The notes beneath the pieces were generated by a model that saw only the letters and a list, made by a program, of their open reading frames with translations, searched no databases and was not told where the DNA came from. From positions 62,001-126,000 of the forward strand of contig NZ_FOFP01000001.1 of NCBI RefSeq assembly GCF_900110925.1: 64,000 bases of DNA, written 5' to 3'. Made by a program: the position numbers and the translations under genes. Shown here in pieces: positions 17,357 to 26,825 of the stretch. Source of the DNA: Pseudomonas cuatrocienegasensis (lineage in GTDB: Bacteria > Pseudomonadota > Gammaproteobacteria > Pseudomonadales > Pseudomonadaceae). Every line of letters starts with the position of its first letter. The stretch's first letter is position 1.

Positions 17357-18841
17357 ATGGATTTTCAGACCAAAGTTTCCCGCCTGCGGCCCCACAGCCG
17401 TGCCCAGACACCCCGCAACGCTCGTGAGGACGATCTCGCAGCGGTGATCGACCAACTCGAAAGCGACCGCGGACGCATTGTCCACAGCGCCGCGGTGCGG
17501 CGCCTGCAGCAGAAGACCCAGGTCTTCCCGCTGGAGCGCAATGCGGCGGTGCGCAGCCGCCTGACCCATTCCCTGGAAGTGCAGCAGGCCGGGCGTTTTA
17601 TCGTGCGCACGCTGTACAAGCAGCTCGGGGCACGAGCGACTGAAGTTGGCCTGGATGGCCTCGACGGCGCGCTGGAAAGCCTGGTGGAAATGACCTGCCT
17701 GATGCACGACATCGGCAATCCACCGTTTGGCCACTTCGGCGAATACGCCATCGGCGAGTGGTTCGAGCGCGAACTCGATGGGCTGTTCGCCGCGGCGATC
17801 CCTGCCGGGCAAGGCGATGCGCAATTGCGCGCACGCATGCTGATCGACCTCAAGGCCTTCGAGGGCAACGCCCAGGCCTTGCGCCTGGTGGTCAACCTGC
17901 AGCGCATGAACCTGACCTACACCCAGACCGCCGGCCTGCTCAAGTACGTGCGCCCGGCCTACCTGCCCAAGCCCGCGAAGGGCACGCCCGGCGCCTATTT
18001 GAACAAGAAGCCAGGCTTCTACCTGTCCGAGGAAGGCTTTGTTCGCGAGCTGCGCGCGGCGCTGGAGTTGGCCGACGGTACCCGTCACCCGGTGGCCTAC
18101 ATCATGGAGGCAGCCGACGACATCGCCTATTGCTTGGCCGACATCGAAGACTCGGTGGAGAAGGGCATCCTCAGTATCGAGCAACTGGCCGGCTTGCTGG
18201 TCAAGACCTTTGCCCGCCACCAGTCACCCGACCTGGTGGTGCCGGGCAAGGGCAAGTCGTTCCGCGAGCTGGTTGACTATGCCTACAAGCGCTCCAGCGA
18301 CGAGCCGATCAATAAGGTCAGCGAGTTCTTTATCTGGCTAAGGGTGAACATGATCCACCCGCTGGTGCAGCACGCCGCCCAACAGTTTATCGACAACCTG
18401 CAGGCGGTGTACGACGGCACCCTCGACCGCGCGCTGATGGAAGACCAGAGCGTGCCCCACGCCATCGTGCAGACCTTCAAGGACGTGGCCATGGAGTGGG
18501 TGTTCTGCGACCGCGAGGTGGAAACCCTGCAGCTGCAGGGCTACCGCATTTTGCAGGGCCTGCTGGATTTCTACGCGCCGCTGCTGCGCACCCACCCGGA
18601 CACCTTTCTGGCCCTGACCGAAGGGCGTTGCCGCAGCGAGCCGCACCTGCAAATGCTCGCCCGGCGCCTGCCCAGCCAACTGGTCAAGGCCTACCACGAG
18701 GCGCTGCGCCATTACGCCGGCCCCGCCGAGGACGCCGACCTGTGGGCCTTCTACCACCGCTGCCGGCTGCTGCAGGACATGATCAGCGGCATGACCGACC
18801 AGCATGCCCAGGATGAGTACCGCGCCTTGTCGGCGCTCTGA
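17357..18841 (+). CDS. dgt: dGTP triphosphohydrolase (HD domain)
   Basis: A 494-residue dGTPase-family protein. HD-domain metal ligands are visible: H71 (RLTHSLEV), H117-D118 (CLMHDIGNPPFGH) and D254/D255 (MEAADDIAY). It cleaves dGTP to deoxyguanosine and triphosphate, lowering dGTP and in some bacteria restricting phage. ATG 17357 is used; the upstream frame extension lacks family similarity. Length fits the enterobacterial-type enzyme (about 500 residues). Confidence 0.92.
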   Translation: MDFQTKVSRLRPHSRAQTPRNAREDDLAAVIDQLESDRGRIVHSAAVRRLQQKTQVFPLERNAAVRSRLTHSLEVQQAGRFIVRTLYKQLGARATEVGLDGLDGALESLVEMTCLMHDIGNPPFGHFGEYAIGEWFERELDGLFAAAIPAGQGDAQLRARMLIDLKAFEGNAQALRLVVNLQRMNLTYTQTAGLLKYVRPAYLPKPAKGTPGAYLNKKPGFYLSEEGFVRELRAALELADGTRHPVAYIMEAADDIAYCLADIEDSVEKGILSIEQLAGLLVKTFARHQSPDLVVPGKGKSFRELVDYAYKRSSDEPINKVSEFFIWLRVNMIHPLVQHAAQQFIDNLQAVYDGTLDRALMEDQSVPHAIVQTFKDVAMEWVFCDREVETLQLQGYRILQGLLDFYAPLLRTHPDTFLALTEGRCRSEPHLQMLARRLPSQLVKAYHEALRHYAGPAEDADLWAFYHRCRLLQDMISGMTDQHAQDEYRALSAL

Positions 18842-18852
18842 ACGAGTGGGGG

Positions 18853-19587
18853 TCAGATGTTCTGCCAGATCAACTGCACGCCCGCCAGCAGCATGCCCAG
18901 GCGGGCGATGCGGTAGAACCAGGTGTGGTTGACCCGCGACTGCAGCCACAGGCCCGTCCATACGCCGAACGGCACGATGGGCGCGAGCATCAGGCTCATC
19001 AGCAGGTTCTCCTGGGTGAACTGGCCGAGGGCGGTGTAGGGGATCAGCTTGATCGCGTTGGTCAGCAGGAAGAACAGGTTGATGGTCGCCACGTAGCGCA
19101 CCTTGTCCAACTGCTGTGGCAGCAGGTGCATCATCACCGGTGGCCCGCCGGCATGGGCGACGAAGCTGGTGAAACCGGCCACGGACGACAGCGCCAGGCC
19201 CCGACCCTTGTGCAGCGGGCGCGGTGTGTCGTGACGCATCAATACGCCAAGGGCGACGAAGGACACCGCGATCAGCCCCATCATCAGGCCAATCATGCGT
19301 TCGTTGAGCAGCTCGAAGGTCAGCGAGCCAATGGCGATGCCGATCAGCGCGCCGGGCATCATGACCTTCAGGTTGGCCAGGTCCCAGCGCCGCCAGTAGG
19401 CCTTGAGGCCGACCACATCAGCCAGGCAGAGAATCGGCAGCATGATCGCCACGGCCTGCTTGGGCGACGTAGCCAGGGCCAGCAGCGGCACGGCAATGCC
19501 GCCCAGGGCGCCGCCGAAACCACCTTTGGACAGCCCGGTGAGAAAGATCGCCGGCAAGGCGAACAGCAGTAAATCGGACAAGCTCAT
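18853..19587 (-). CDS. TauE/SafE-family membrane transporter
   Basis: A 244-residue protein with about seven to eight membrane segments. The N-terminal 'FLTGLSKGGFGGALGGIAVPLLAL' and the internal 'SSVAGFTSFVAHAGGPPVMMHLLP' are the paired signature motifs of the sulfite-exporter TauE/SafE family. It converges with dgt (11-base gap). Substrate unknown; sulfonate- or sulfite-related anions are typical. Confidence 0.88.
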   Translation of the reverse strand: MSLSDLLLFALPAIFLTGLSKGGFGGALGGIAVPLLALATSPKQAVAIMLPILCLADVVGLKAYWRRWDLANLKVMMPGALIGIAIGSLTFELLNERMIGLMMGLIAVSFVALGVLMRHDTPRPLHKGRGLALSSVAGFTSFVAHAGGPPVMMHLLPQQLDKVRYVATINLFFLLTNAIKLIPYTALGQFTQENLLMSLMLAPIVPFGVWTGLWLQSRVNHTWFYRIARLGMLLAGVQLIWQNI

Positions 19588-19708
19588 CAGCTCAAGCGCC
19601 CCGCTAAAAGCGCGCAGACTAGCACCTCATTGGCGATGCGGCATTGTCGTCTGCGGCGACTTGTCGGCACACTGGCGCCCTCGAACCCCAGCGATCCAAG
19701 GAGTGCCC

Positions 19709-20530
19709 ATGTCCCATCCCGCCGAACCACTCGGCCTGGACCTCGATGCCCGCTATGCCGCCGCCTGCGAGTTGGCCCAGGCAGCCGCTGAACGCGGCAT
19801 GACCTATTACCGTTCGCGCAACGAGCTAACGGTGATGCACAAGGGCGGTGATATGCAGGATGTGGTCAGCATCGCCGACAAGGCGCTCGAAGACTTTATC
19901 CGCGCCGAGCTGCTGACGCGCTTCCCTGAAGACGGTTTTGTCGGTGAGGAGGGCGGTCACGCCAATCTGGAGGCGCGCTGCGTATGGGTGATTGATCCGA
20001 TTGACGGCACCCGCTGTTTCGTCAACGGCCTGCACAACTGGTGCGTATCCATCGGCCTGATGGTCGACGGCAAACCCTATTTGGGGGCGATTGCCGACCC
20101 CAATCACCAGGAGCTGTTCCGTGGCCGCATCGGTCATGGCGCCTTCGTCAACGACACACCGCTGCAGGTGCACCCGGCCCAGCATGTGCGCGAAGGCGTG
20201 GTGGGCGCGGGCACCACCCATCGCCCAGGCAAGGAGAACTTTCTACCGTTTGTGCAGGGGCTGCTGGATGAGGGCGGCATGTTCTTTCGCAACGGTTCGG
20301 GCGCGCTGATGACTGCCTATGTCGCAGCTGGCCGGCTGATCGGCTATTACGAGACGCATCTCAAGAGCTGGGATTGTCTGGCCGGCGTGGTGCTGTTGGC
20401 CGAGACGGGTGGGCGCATCAATGACTTCTTCCGTAATGATGGACTGCTGGAAGGTAATCCCTTCCTGGCGGCTTGCCCAGGCGTCTATGAGCAGTTGGCC
20501 GAACTGATAGGTCCGTCCCTGGACGCCTGA
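19709..20530 (+). CDS. Inositol monophosphatase-family phosphatase, HisN-like
   Basis: A 273-residue protein with the family metal-site motif 'WVIDPIDGTRCFVNG' (about residues 93-107), an upstream 'GEEGG' (Glu metal ligands) and the distal 'SWDCLAGVVLLAETGG'. These fit a Mg2+-dependent, Li+-sensitive phosphomonoesterase. The DPIDGTR-F form is the one seen in histidinol-phosphatases of the HisN type, so histidinol phosphate is a reasonable but unproven substrate. The ATG at 19709 follows CAAGGAG. Confidence 0.85.
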   Translation: MSHPAEPLGLDLDARYAAACELAQAAAERGMTYYRSRNELTVMHKGGDMQDVVSIADKALEDFIRAELLTRFPEDGFVGEEGGHANLEARCVWVIDPIDGTRCFVNGLHNWCVSIGLMVDGKPYLGAIADPNHQELFRGRIGHGAFVNDTPLQVHPAQHVREGVVGAGTTHRPGKENFLPFVQGLLDEGGMFFRNGSGALMTAYVAAGRLIGYYETHLKSWDCLAGVVLLAETGGRINDFFRNDGLLEGNPFLAACPGVYEQLAELIGPSLDA

Positions 20531-20618
20531 CTGTTACGGCGTTTTGTTGCTCTGTTGTATGGGCGGCGGGTGCTGTTGGTTTGCTCTAATGGCAGACCGC
20601 CTGTTAGGAACCACCGTC

Positions 20619-21503
20619 ATGTCGCCCAAGGATCTACTGTTGGCCCTGGTCGTGATCATCGTCTGGGGCCTGAACTTCGTGGTTATCCGCCTGGGTCTGG
20701 ACGCCATGCCGCCGATGCTCCTGGGTGCGCTGCGCTTTCTCCTGGCGGCGGTGCCGGCGATCTTCTTCGTGCGCCGCCCGGCCATCCCTGTGCGCTGGTT
20801 GTTGATTTACGGCCTGACGATTTCCCTGGGGCAGTTCGCCTTTCTGTTTTCGGCGATGAAGGTCGGCATGCCGGCCGGGCTGGCCTCCCTGGTGCTGCAA
20901 TCCCAGGCGTTTTTCACCCTGTTTTTCGCCGCCGCGCTGCTCGGTGAGCGGCTGCGCGCGCTGAACCTGATCGGCTTGCTGGTGGCGGCGGGCGGTTTGC
21001 TGCTGATTGGCTTGGAGGGCGAAGGCGTGCTGACGCTCGCAGGTTTTGTGCTGACGCTCTGCGCCGCAGCGATGTGGGCCATGGGCAATATCGTCACCCG
21101 GCGCCTGGGCAAGGTGAACCTGGTCGGGCTGGTGGTCTGGGGCAGTTTGGTGCCGCCGCTGCCGTTTCTCGCCCTGTCGCTGTGGCTGGAGGGGCCGCAG
21201 TTGATCGGCGAGAGCCTGGCGCGTTTCGACCTCAACGCCTTTCTGGTGCTCGCTTACCTGGCGTTCGGCGCCACGCTGCTCGGCTACGGGCTGTGGAGCC
21301 GCCTGCTGTCGCGCTACCCGGCCAGCCAGGTGGCGCCATTCTCGCTGCTGGTGCCGGTGGTGGGTCTCAGCTCGGCAGCGCTGCTGCTCGGCGAACGCCT
21401 GGCGCCGCTGCAATGGCTGGGCGCCGCGCTGGTGATGCTCGGTCTGCTGGTCAACGTGGCGGGCGGTTGGCTGTATCGACGCTGGCGACCGCTCGCGGTT
21501 TGA
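20619..21503 (+). CDS. eamA: EamA-type DMT exporter
   Basis: A 294-residue protein with ten predicted membrane segments in two EamA repeats (about 1-140 and 145-290). It begins 'MSPKDLLLALVVIIVWGLNF', and the next part keeps 'PAIFF', 'QFAFLF', 'GMPAGLASLVLQ.QAFFT', matching E. coli EamA, an O-acetylserine/cysteine exporter. ATG 20619 follows TTAGGAA. Confidence 0.85.
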   Translation: MSPKDLLLALVVIIVWGLNFVVIRLGLDAMPPMLLGALRFLLAAVPAIFFVRRPAIPVRWLLIYGLTISLGQFAFLFSAMKVGMPAGLASLVLQSQAFFTLFFAAALLGERLRALNLIGLLVAAGGLLLIGLEGEGVLTLAGFVLTLCAAAMWAMGNIVTRRLGKVNLVGLVVWGSLVPPLPFLALSLWLEGPQLIGESLARFDLNAFLVLAYLAFGATLLGYGLWSRLLSRYPASQVAPFSLLVPVVGLSSAALLLGERLAPLQWLGAALVMLGLLVNVAGGWLYRRWRPLAV

Positions 21504-21510
21504 CCGCTGC

Positions 21511-21726
21511 TCAGCGCTTACCCATCGAACGGCGAGTACCGCTCGGCGCTGGACCGATCTTCTTCTCGTGGCCGCTTTTCAAGCCTTTGGTGTGAAAGGG
21601 CTGATCGCTGCGTTTGGCTGCGCGGGCGGCGGCGCCGAACAGCGCGGCAAAGCCTGTCGTGGTTGGCTCGTTCGCGGTGGTCTGCGGCTCGGTGGGTGTG
21701 GCGTCGGTCTGCGGGGGCGTATTCAT
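21511..21726 (-). CDS. Small hypothetical protein
   Basis: A 71-residue protein: a Thr/Pro-rich N-terminal half followed by 'GFAALFGAAARAAKRSDQPF' and a basic C-terminus. It lies between eamA (8-base gap, convergent) and the zinc peptidase. Probably expressed but not recognised. Confidence 0.5.
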   Translation of the reverse strand: MNTPPQTDATPTEPQTTANEPTTTGFAALFGAAARAAKRSDQPFHTKGLKSGHEKKIGPAPSGTRRSMGKR

Positions 21727-21807
21727 GCGGGGTGCTCGTGGCGCCGAGAAAGGGCCGCGCAGTATAGGCGTGGCCCTGCGCGGCGTCGCCTGCTGTTTTC
21801 GCTCGTC

Positions 21808-22965
21808 TCAGGTTGCCGATGAGCGGGTATCGCCCGTCGCACAGATCACCCGATGAACGAAATGCAGCTTGGCAATTACCGCGGGCGGCAACACGAAGGG
21901 GTAAAGGTCAGGCTGACCCATGCTGCGCGCCAGTTCGTTGAGCATCGCCGCCAATTCGATCCAGGCGTTGACCAGCAGCAGAAAGGCGTCGGCCTGGGCG
22001 TCGCCCGGTTCGGACAGGGCTTCGTGGGTATAGGGCTGAAAGTCCAGTTCGATGTCGCCGGCGCGCATGCCCAGGCTCAGGGCGGTGTCCAGGGTATCCA
22101 TCATGTGCAGGTAATGGGCCCAGGTTTCCGCCCAGTCTTCCCAGGGGTGCATGCTGGCGTAGGCGCTGACGAAGTGCGCCTGCCAGTCGGCGGGCGCACC
22201 TGTTTCATAGTGGTGCTGCAGGGCCTCGCCGTAGTCGGCACGTTCATCGCCGAACAGCGCGCGGCAGGCGTCCAGCCAGGGGCTGTCGGCGATCAGCCGG
22301 TCCCAGTAGTAGTGGCCAACTTCATGACGAAAGTGACCGAGCAGGGTGCGGTAGGGCTCGCGCATCTGCACGCGCACCTGTTCGCGGTGGGCGTCGTCGG
22401 CCTCGGCGATGTTCAGGGTAATCAGGCCATGATCGTGGCCGGTCAGCGGTGTGCTGCCGTCGATATCGGTGCCCAGAAAGTCGAAGGCCAGGCCGTGCTG
22501 CGGGTCTTCGTCACGGTTGACCACCGGCAGTTGCAGGGTCAGCAGTTGTGCCACCAGGCGCCGCTTGGCCGCCTCGAAACGCGCCCAGCGGCGATCGTTG
22601 CCCGGCACCGACAGGTCGGGAATGGTGCGGTTGAGGCGGCAGGCCAGGCACAGCGGGTCGGCATCGCCAGCCGGCAGCAGCCAGTTGCAGCCGGCTGCGC
22701 TGTGCAGGTTGGCGCAGCGCCGATACAGCGGCCCGTCTACTTCGTCAGCGATGCGCCAGGCCTCGCCATCGGTCGTGCTCAGCGTCAGCACGGCGCCGCG
22801 TTCGGGCGCATAGCCCAGCGCTGCCTCGCAGGCCAGGCACTGGCTGTTGCGAAAGAAGATCGCCTGGCCGCAGGTGCACTGGCTCACCGCCTTCTGGCTG
22901 GGGCTGCGGATACGCCGATCAGGGTCGGCAACGCGCTGTTCAAGGGCACTGAAGAACGGGTGCAT
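21808..22965 (-). CDS. Zinc-ribbon putative metallopeptidase
   Basis: A 385-residue protein with an N-terminal zinc ribbon (C30, C32, C43, C46), a second Cys cluster (about C84, C93, C106, C109) and a gluzincin-like HEVGH motif at residues 214-218 ('HFRHEVGHYYWD'). This matches the 'zinc-binding metallopeptidase' family of about 380 residues common in Pseudomonas. ATG 22965 begins the family N-terminus (MHPFF). Substrate unknown. Confidence 0.82.
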   Translation of the reverse strand: MHPFFSALEQRVADPDRRIRSPSQKAVSQCTCGQAIFFRNSQCLACEAALGYAPERGAVLTLSTTDGEAWRIADEVDGPLYRRCANLHSAAGCNWLLPAGDADPLCLACRLNRTIPDLSVPGNDRRWARFEAAKRRLVAQLLTLQLPVVNRDEDPQHGLAFDFLGTDIDGSTPLTGHDHGLITLNIAEADDAHREQVRVQMREPYRTLLGHFRHEVGHYYWDRLIADSPWLDACRALFGDERADYGEALQHHYETGAPADWQAHFVSAYASMHPWEDWAETWAHYLHMMDTLDTALSLGMRAGDIELDFQPYTHEALSEPGDAQADAFLLLVNAWIELAAMLNELARSMGQPDLYPFVLPPAVIAKLHFVHRVICATGDTRSSAT

Positions 22966-23122
22966 GGCAGGTCTCACAAGCGGGTGGGTGGTAGAGCGAA
23001 CAGGGGGCAGTACAGTTCCAGTTGTTTTGCGGCGCAACCGTTTGGCAGCAGGTCGCAGTCATCAGTGAGCATTTGCTCGATGACGTTGTCCACCTCTTAC
23101 ACCCTTTGAGATGGAGACCATC

Positions 23123-23368
23123 ATGGCCCGTAAGCACTTTGCCCGTTATGAAGCGATCTCATCGGCCGTTCCGGTCGAGAATGCCTTTGAACCGGTGATC
23201 GCCATCAAGCGCCGTGGCACCGACGACAAGGCGCGTATCCATGCCATCAGCACCGGTAAACACTATCACTTCGCCTCCGAGGCCGATGCCATCGCCGAAG
23301 CGGCGCTGACCAAGGTGATGGAAGTCAGCGACACCGGTGAGCTGATTTTCGAGCCCAATGCGCTCTGA
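23123..23368 (+). CDS. Small conserved hypothetical protein
   Basis: An 81-residue protein. ATG 23123 is chosen because GGAG at 23113-23116 sits six bases before it; an ATG at 23111 is in frame but has no site. Pattern: 'AIKRRGTDDKARIHAISTGKHYHFASEADAIAEAAL'. No family recognised. Confidence 0.6.
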   Translation: MARKHFARYEAISSAVPVENAFEPVIAIKRRGTDDKARIHAISTGKHYHFASEADAIAEAALTKVMEVSDTGELIFEPNAL

Positions 23369-23475
23369 CGCGTTCCCGGGCTTTACCCAGTGTTTACGCA
23401 GCACTGACACCGTTTGACTGAGCCAGGGTGTCTTATCTGTACCGGGGAGTAGTTCCCGGGTAGGAGGAGACATCC

Positions 23476-23787
23476 ATGTTCAGACGAATGACTCAGGTCG
23501 CTGTGTTGGCCGCCTGCCTGGTGGCTGCCAGCGCCGCTTCGGCGGCGGATCGCAATGTAGTGGTGCCGGTGATCGCCGGTGTTGCGGTGGGCGCCTTGCT
23601 TGGTGTGGCGTTCAGCCAGGATCGTGATGATCGCCATCGGTATCAGCGGCCGGCCTACAAGGCGCCGAAACGGGTGGTGCATTATGCGCCCGCGCCGCGG
23701 CATTACAGACCGGTGCAGTATGTGGCGGTGCCCGTGCAGGCATACCCTCAACGGCCTGGTCGCAGCCATCATTATTACCGTCGTTAA
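23476..23787 (+). CDS. Small secreted/membrane protein with basic Tyr/His-rich tail
   Basis: A 103-residue protein with a signal peptide (cleaved near 'SAASAADR'), a glycine/valine-rich hydrophobic segment (about residues 29-46) and a His/Tyr/Arg/Pro-rich tail. GGAGGAG upstream is a strong ribosome-binding site. A terminator follows. Function unknown. Confidence 0.68.
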   Translation: MFRRMTQVAVLAACLVAASAASAADRNVVVPVIAGVAVGALLGVAFSQDRDDRHRYQRPAYKAPKRVVHYAPAPRHYRPVQYVAVPVQAYPQRPGRSHHYYRR

Positions 23788-23790
23788 CCC

Positions 23791-23814
23791 CAAGGCCCGC
23801 TTCTGCGGGCCTTG
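23791..23814 (+). terminator. Rho-independent terminator
   Basis: A 10-base perfect stem CAAGGCCCGC/GCGGGCCTTG with a TTCT loop, starting four bases after the stop codon region of the preceding gene. The T tract is short. Confidence 0.7.
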
Positions 23815-23845
23815 TGTTGAGCGCGCGGCTGAAGCGGAGCTGGCA

Positions 23846-23930
23846 TAGTGTCGCGTAATGCATCAAATGTCGGTCAATGCCAGGCTGCGTGGCAGGGGCC
23901 GGGCGGCATTGCGCTTTAGCGCTTTCAGGG
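23846..23930 (+). repeat. Dispersed intergenic element, copy 1
   Basis: Starts TAGTGTCGCG and carries ATCAAATGTCGGTCAATGCC, then CTGCGTGG and GGGGCCGGGCGGC. The same ordered blocks recur at 27826-27978 and, inverted, at 30206-30346. This copy is the most degenerate at its 3' end. Confidence 0.65.
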
Positions 23931-24088
23931 ATTAGCCTGAATAAAGGTTGGGTGCCGCCGTTCTACAGAGAGCGACGTATTAGTTGTGTCAGGCCCCAAG
24001 TCTCGCGATTTAAAATCGGCCAGCCTCTACCGCCGCCTTTTCCTGGCCGTTAAAGTCCGCGCCTGATTTTCGCCCCGCAGGAGCCGTT

Positions 24089-24355
24089 ATGCCCGAGTCG
24101 ACACCACCCACATCTGGCCGCTGGAAGCTGCCCGCCCACTTCACCCCCGTGGCGTTCGCGTTCTTCATGTCGGGCATCATGGCGTTGCTGATGTGCTTGG
24201 TAATCACCGCCGCCAACACCGGTTTTACCGAGGGCTACCTGCTGCGCGTGCTCAAGGCCTATCAGTTGGCCATGCCGGTCGCGTTTTGCTGTGTGCTGTT
24301 CGTGCGGCCGGTGGTCATGATGCTGGTGCGCTTGACGGTTCGTTCGGGGCCGTAA
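24089..24355 (+). CDS. DUF2798 membrane protein
   Basis: An 88-residue protein with two membrane helices (about 21-42 and 57-78). 'KLPAHFTPVAFAFFMSGIMA' followed by 'VITAANTG' is the DUF2798 signature. AGGAGCC precedes the ATG. Function unknown. Confidence 0.85.
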   Translation: MPESTPPTSGRWKLPAHFTPVAFAFFMSGIMALLMCLVITAANTGFTEGYLLRVLKAYQLAMPVAFCCVLFVRPVVMMLVRLTVRSGP

Positions 24356-24460
24356 CGAGCGTTGTCAGGTGTCTGTATGGCTATCGCGGGGCGTGACTGT
24401 GTCTATTCGCGACATCGCGCCGCACCGAGAATGCAGGCAGACCCTACAGCCGAGCTTGCC

Positions 24461-25069
24461 ATGCACATCGCCATCCTTACTTTCGACGGTTTCAACGAAC
24501 TGGACTCGCTGATTGCCTTCGGCATTCTCAACCGCATCAAACAGCCGGGCTGGCGCGTGTCGCTGGCGTCGCCGAGTGCTACGGTCACCTCGATGAATGG
24601 GGTTCAGTTGCAACGTCAGGTGTCGCTAGATGGCATCGAAACCTTCGATGCCGTGCTGGTCGGCAGTGGTATCAAAACCCGCGAAATCGCCCAGGACGCC
24701 GTCATCATGCAGACCCTGGGGCGACTCGACCCGCAACGCCAACTGCTCGGCGCGCAATGCTCCGGCACCTTGCTGCTGGCCAAGCTGGGCTTGCTCGAGG
24801 GGGTTCCTGGCTGCACCGACCTCACCAGTAAACCCTGGGTGCAGGAAGCCGGTGTCGAGGTACTTGAGCAACCCTTCTTCGCCCGCGGCAACCTGGCCAC
24901 GGCGGGCGGCTGCCTGGCATCGATCTATCTCGCCGCCTGGACGATCACGCGCCTGGTCGGGCGCGAAGCCGCCACCGAGGCACTGCATTACGTCGCGCCC
25001 GTGGGTGAGAAACTCGAGTACATCGAACGGGCGTTCGGTGCTATCGAGGCCTACCTGCCGGGTAGTTAG
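24461..25069 (+). CDS. DJ-1/PfpI-family protein
   Basis: A 202-residue class I glutamine amidotransferase-like protein. It opens 'MHIAILTFDGFNELDSLIAFGIL' and has the nucleophile elbow 'LLGAQCSGTLLLAK', with Cys in the DJ-1/PfpI position. ATG 24461 marks the family N-terminus; an in-frame ATG at 24431 is possible. Members act as chaperones, glyoxalases, isocyanide hydratases or transcription regulators, so the reaction is not assigned. Confidence 0.85.
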   Translation: MHIAILTFDGFNELDSLIAFGILNRIKQPGWRVSLASPSATVTSMNGVQLQRQVSLDGIETFDAVLVGSGIKTREIAQDAVIMQTLGRLDPQRQLLGAQCSGTLLLAKLGLLEGVPGCTDLTSKPWVQEAGVEVLEQPFFARGNLATAGGCLASIYLAAWTITRLVGREAATEALHYVAPVGEKLEYIERAFGAIEAYLPGS

Positions 25070-25306
25070 CGGCCCTCGGGGCAGGTGCCATCTCCCGGGT
25101 ATCGCTGCGCTCCATCCAGGCTACAGGTGCTCAACAGTGGCTGCGCAGCGTTCGTTGTCTGTTAGCCAACGGCAGGTTCGCGGGCTCTAGTAAGCTAGCT
25201 GTCGTGTGAGTGCCATTGGGCCGATTTTTTAGGTTTTTTGCGAAGACAGACTGCAAGAAAGGCCTTAATAGCCGATAGCTATATATCAGTAGTGTGGGGA
25301 TAGACG

Positions 25307-26620
25307 ATGTTCGGTAACCGGTTGAAGAAAGAGATACAGGCCAAGGATGCCGAATTATCAATGCTGCGGCAGATGCTGTCCGGCATAGACGCGGAAATGA
25401 TTATGTTGTCCGTCGATTCGGACTACCGGATTGTTGAGTGCAATGACAACTTTGTCGCCTTCATTGGCTATACGCGCCAGCAGTTGATCGGTCGGCCGAT
25501 GAGTGAGCTGGTACCAAGTTATGTGAAGGACTTGCCCTGTTTTCATAACCTTCGGGCGGCGGTGAAGGCCGGCAAGTCGGTACATGATCACTACCGATTT
25601 ATTCATGCTGACGGCCCTATGGTCTGGCTGCAGGCGTGCTGGCAGCCGATGTTGGATGCGTCTGGGCGCCTGGAGAAGATTCAGTGTCTGGGTAGCGAGA
25701 TCACTCCGGCTGTGGACAAGGCGCGGGAGAACGAGGATTTCATCAAAGCTCTGCTGCGCTCCACGGCGGTGATTGAATTCGATTTGAAAGGCCATGTGCT
25801 CAAGGCCAACCAGCAGTTCTTCGATGCCATGGGCTACAGCTTCGAGCGCATCAAAGGCAAACACCACAGCCTGTTTTGCTACCCCAGTGAGAGCAACACG
25901 CCCGAGTATGTGCAGTTCTGGGAGCGGCTCAACCGTGGTGAGTTCGTTGCCGGTCGTTTCCGGCGGGTCGACAGCCATGGCCGCGAGATCTGGCTGGAGG
26001 CCACTTATAACCCGGTGTACGACACGCAGAACAAGCTCTACAAGGTGGTCAAGTTCGCCACTGCCGTCACCGATCAGGTTAGCCGTGAGCAGGAGGTCAA
26101 CGATGCGGCGAGCATCGCCTACGAGATCTCGCAAAAGACCGACATGAGCGCTCAGCAGGGTGCGCAGGTGGTCACCGATACGGTGCAGACCATGCAGCGC
26201 ATTGCCGAAGAAATGGGCTCGGCTTCGGCCGGTATCGAGGCGCTCGGCAAGCAGTCGCTGCTGATCAACACCATGGTCCAGACCATTGGCGGTATCGCCC
26301 AGCAGACCAACCTGCTGGCACTTAACGCGGCCATCGAGGCGGCCCGTGCAGGTGAGCAGGGCCGTGGTTTTGCGGTGGTGGCCGACGAGGTCAGGCAGCT
26401 GGCAAGTCGCACCAGTCAGGCGACCGAAGAAATTGTCGGTGTGGTGCAGCAGAACCAGAAACTCGTCGACAAGACGGTCAATGACATGGCCAGCAGTCGC
26501 GAGCAGGCCGAGGCCGGGCTGGCACTGGCCAACCAGGCCGGTGCCGTGATCGTCGAAATACGCCAGGGTGCCAAGCAGGTCTTGTCGGCGGTGGAGCGCT
26601 TCGCCAACCAGTTGAAATAG
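25307..26620 (+). CDS. Cytosolic PAS-PAS methyl-accepting chemotaxis-type transducer (BdlA-like)
   Basis: A 437-residue protein without membrane segments: a short coiled start, PAS 1 (about 25-140), PAS 2 (about 150-262) and an MCP signalling domain whose hairpin tip '[20 protein letters not shown]' is intact, with '[15 protein letters not shown]' following. This is the domain order of the biofilm-dispersion regulator BdlA and Aer-like sensors. PAS domains suggest redox or small-ligand sensing. It is a single-gene unit. Confidence 0.9.
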   Translation: MFGNRLKKEIQAKDAELSMLRQMLSGIDAEMIMLSVDSDYRIVECNDNFVAFIGYTRQQLIGRPMSELVPSYVKDLPCFHNLRAAVKAGKSVHDHYRFIHADGPMVWLQACWQPMLDASGRLEKIQCLGSEITPAVDKARENEDFIKALLRSTAVIEFDLKGHVLKANQQFFDAMGYSFERIKGKHHSLFCYPSESNTPEYVQFWERLNRGEFVAGRFRRVDSHGREIWLEATYNPVYDTQNKLYKVVKFATAVTDQVSREQEVNDAASIAYEISQKTDMSAQQGAQVVTDTVQTMQRIAEEMGSASAGIEALGKQSLLINTMVQTIGGIAQQTNLLALNAAIEAARAGEQGRGFAVVADEVRQLASRTSQATEEIVGVVQQNQKLVDKTVNDMASSREQAEAGLALANQAGAVIVEIRQGAKQVLSAVERFANQLK

Positions 26621-26670
26621 GCGATGTCGCCGTTGCTTGTTGCAGCCGCACGCACGCCATGACGCAACGT

Positions 26671-26754
26671 CTGTGGAGCGCCGCCCCGGCGCGACGTGTG
26701 TGCTGCCTGTTATACCGCTGAATGGCTGCAGTCGATTCGCCCCGGGGCGGGAAG
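26671..26754. repeat. REP-type inverted pair (GC-rich family)
   Basis: Two GC-rich half elements in inverted arrangement, one around GGAGCGCCGCCCCGGCGCGAC and one around GATTCGCCCCGGGGCGG. The second is the reverse complement of the element at 32493-32530, including the flanking CGACTGCAGCCAT-type tail. Confidence 0.65.
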
Positions 26755-26825
26755 CATCGACAGCATGCAGTACATAACGGTGCCATAGCCATGAAATAGC
26801 CCCGGCCGTGACGCTTCTCAAGCCC

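Noticed and set aside
17276..18220. 314-codon minus-strand frame
   Set aside because: Shadow of dgt, which has all HD-domain residues.
21853..23109. 418-codon plus-strand frame
   Set aside because: Shadow of the zinc-ribbon peptidase; the minus strand has HEVGH and ordered Cys pairs.
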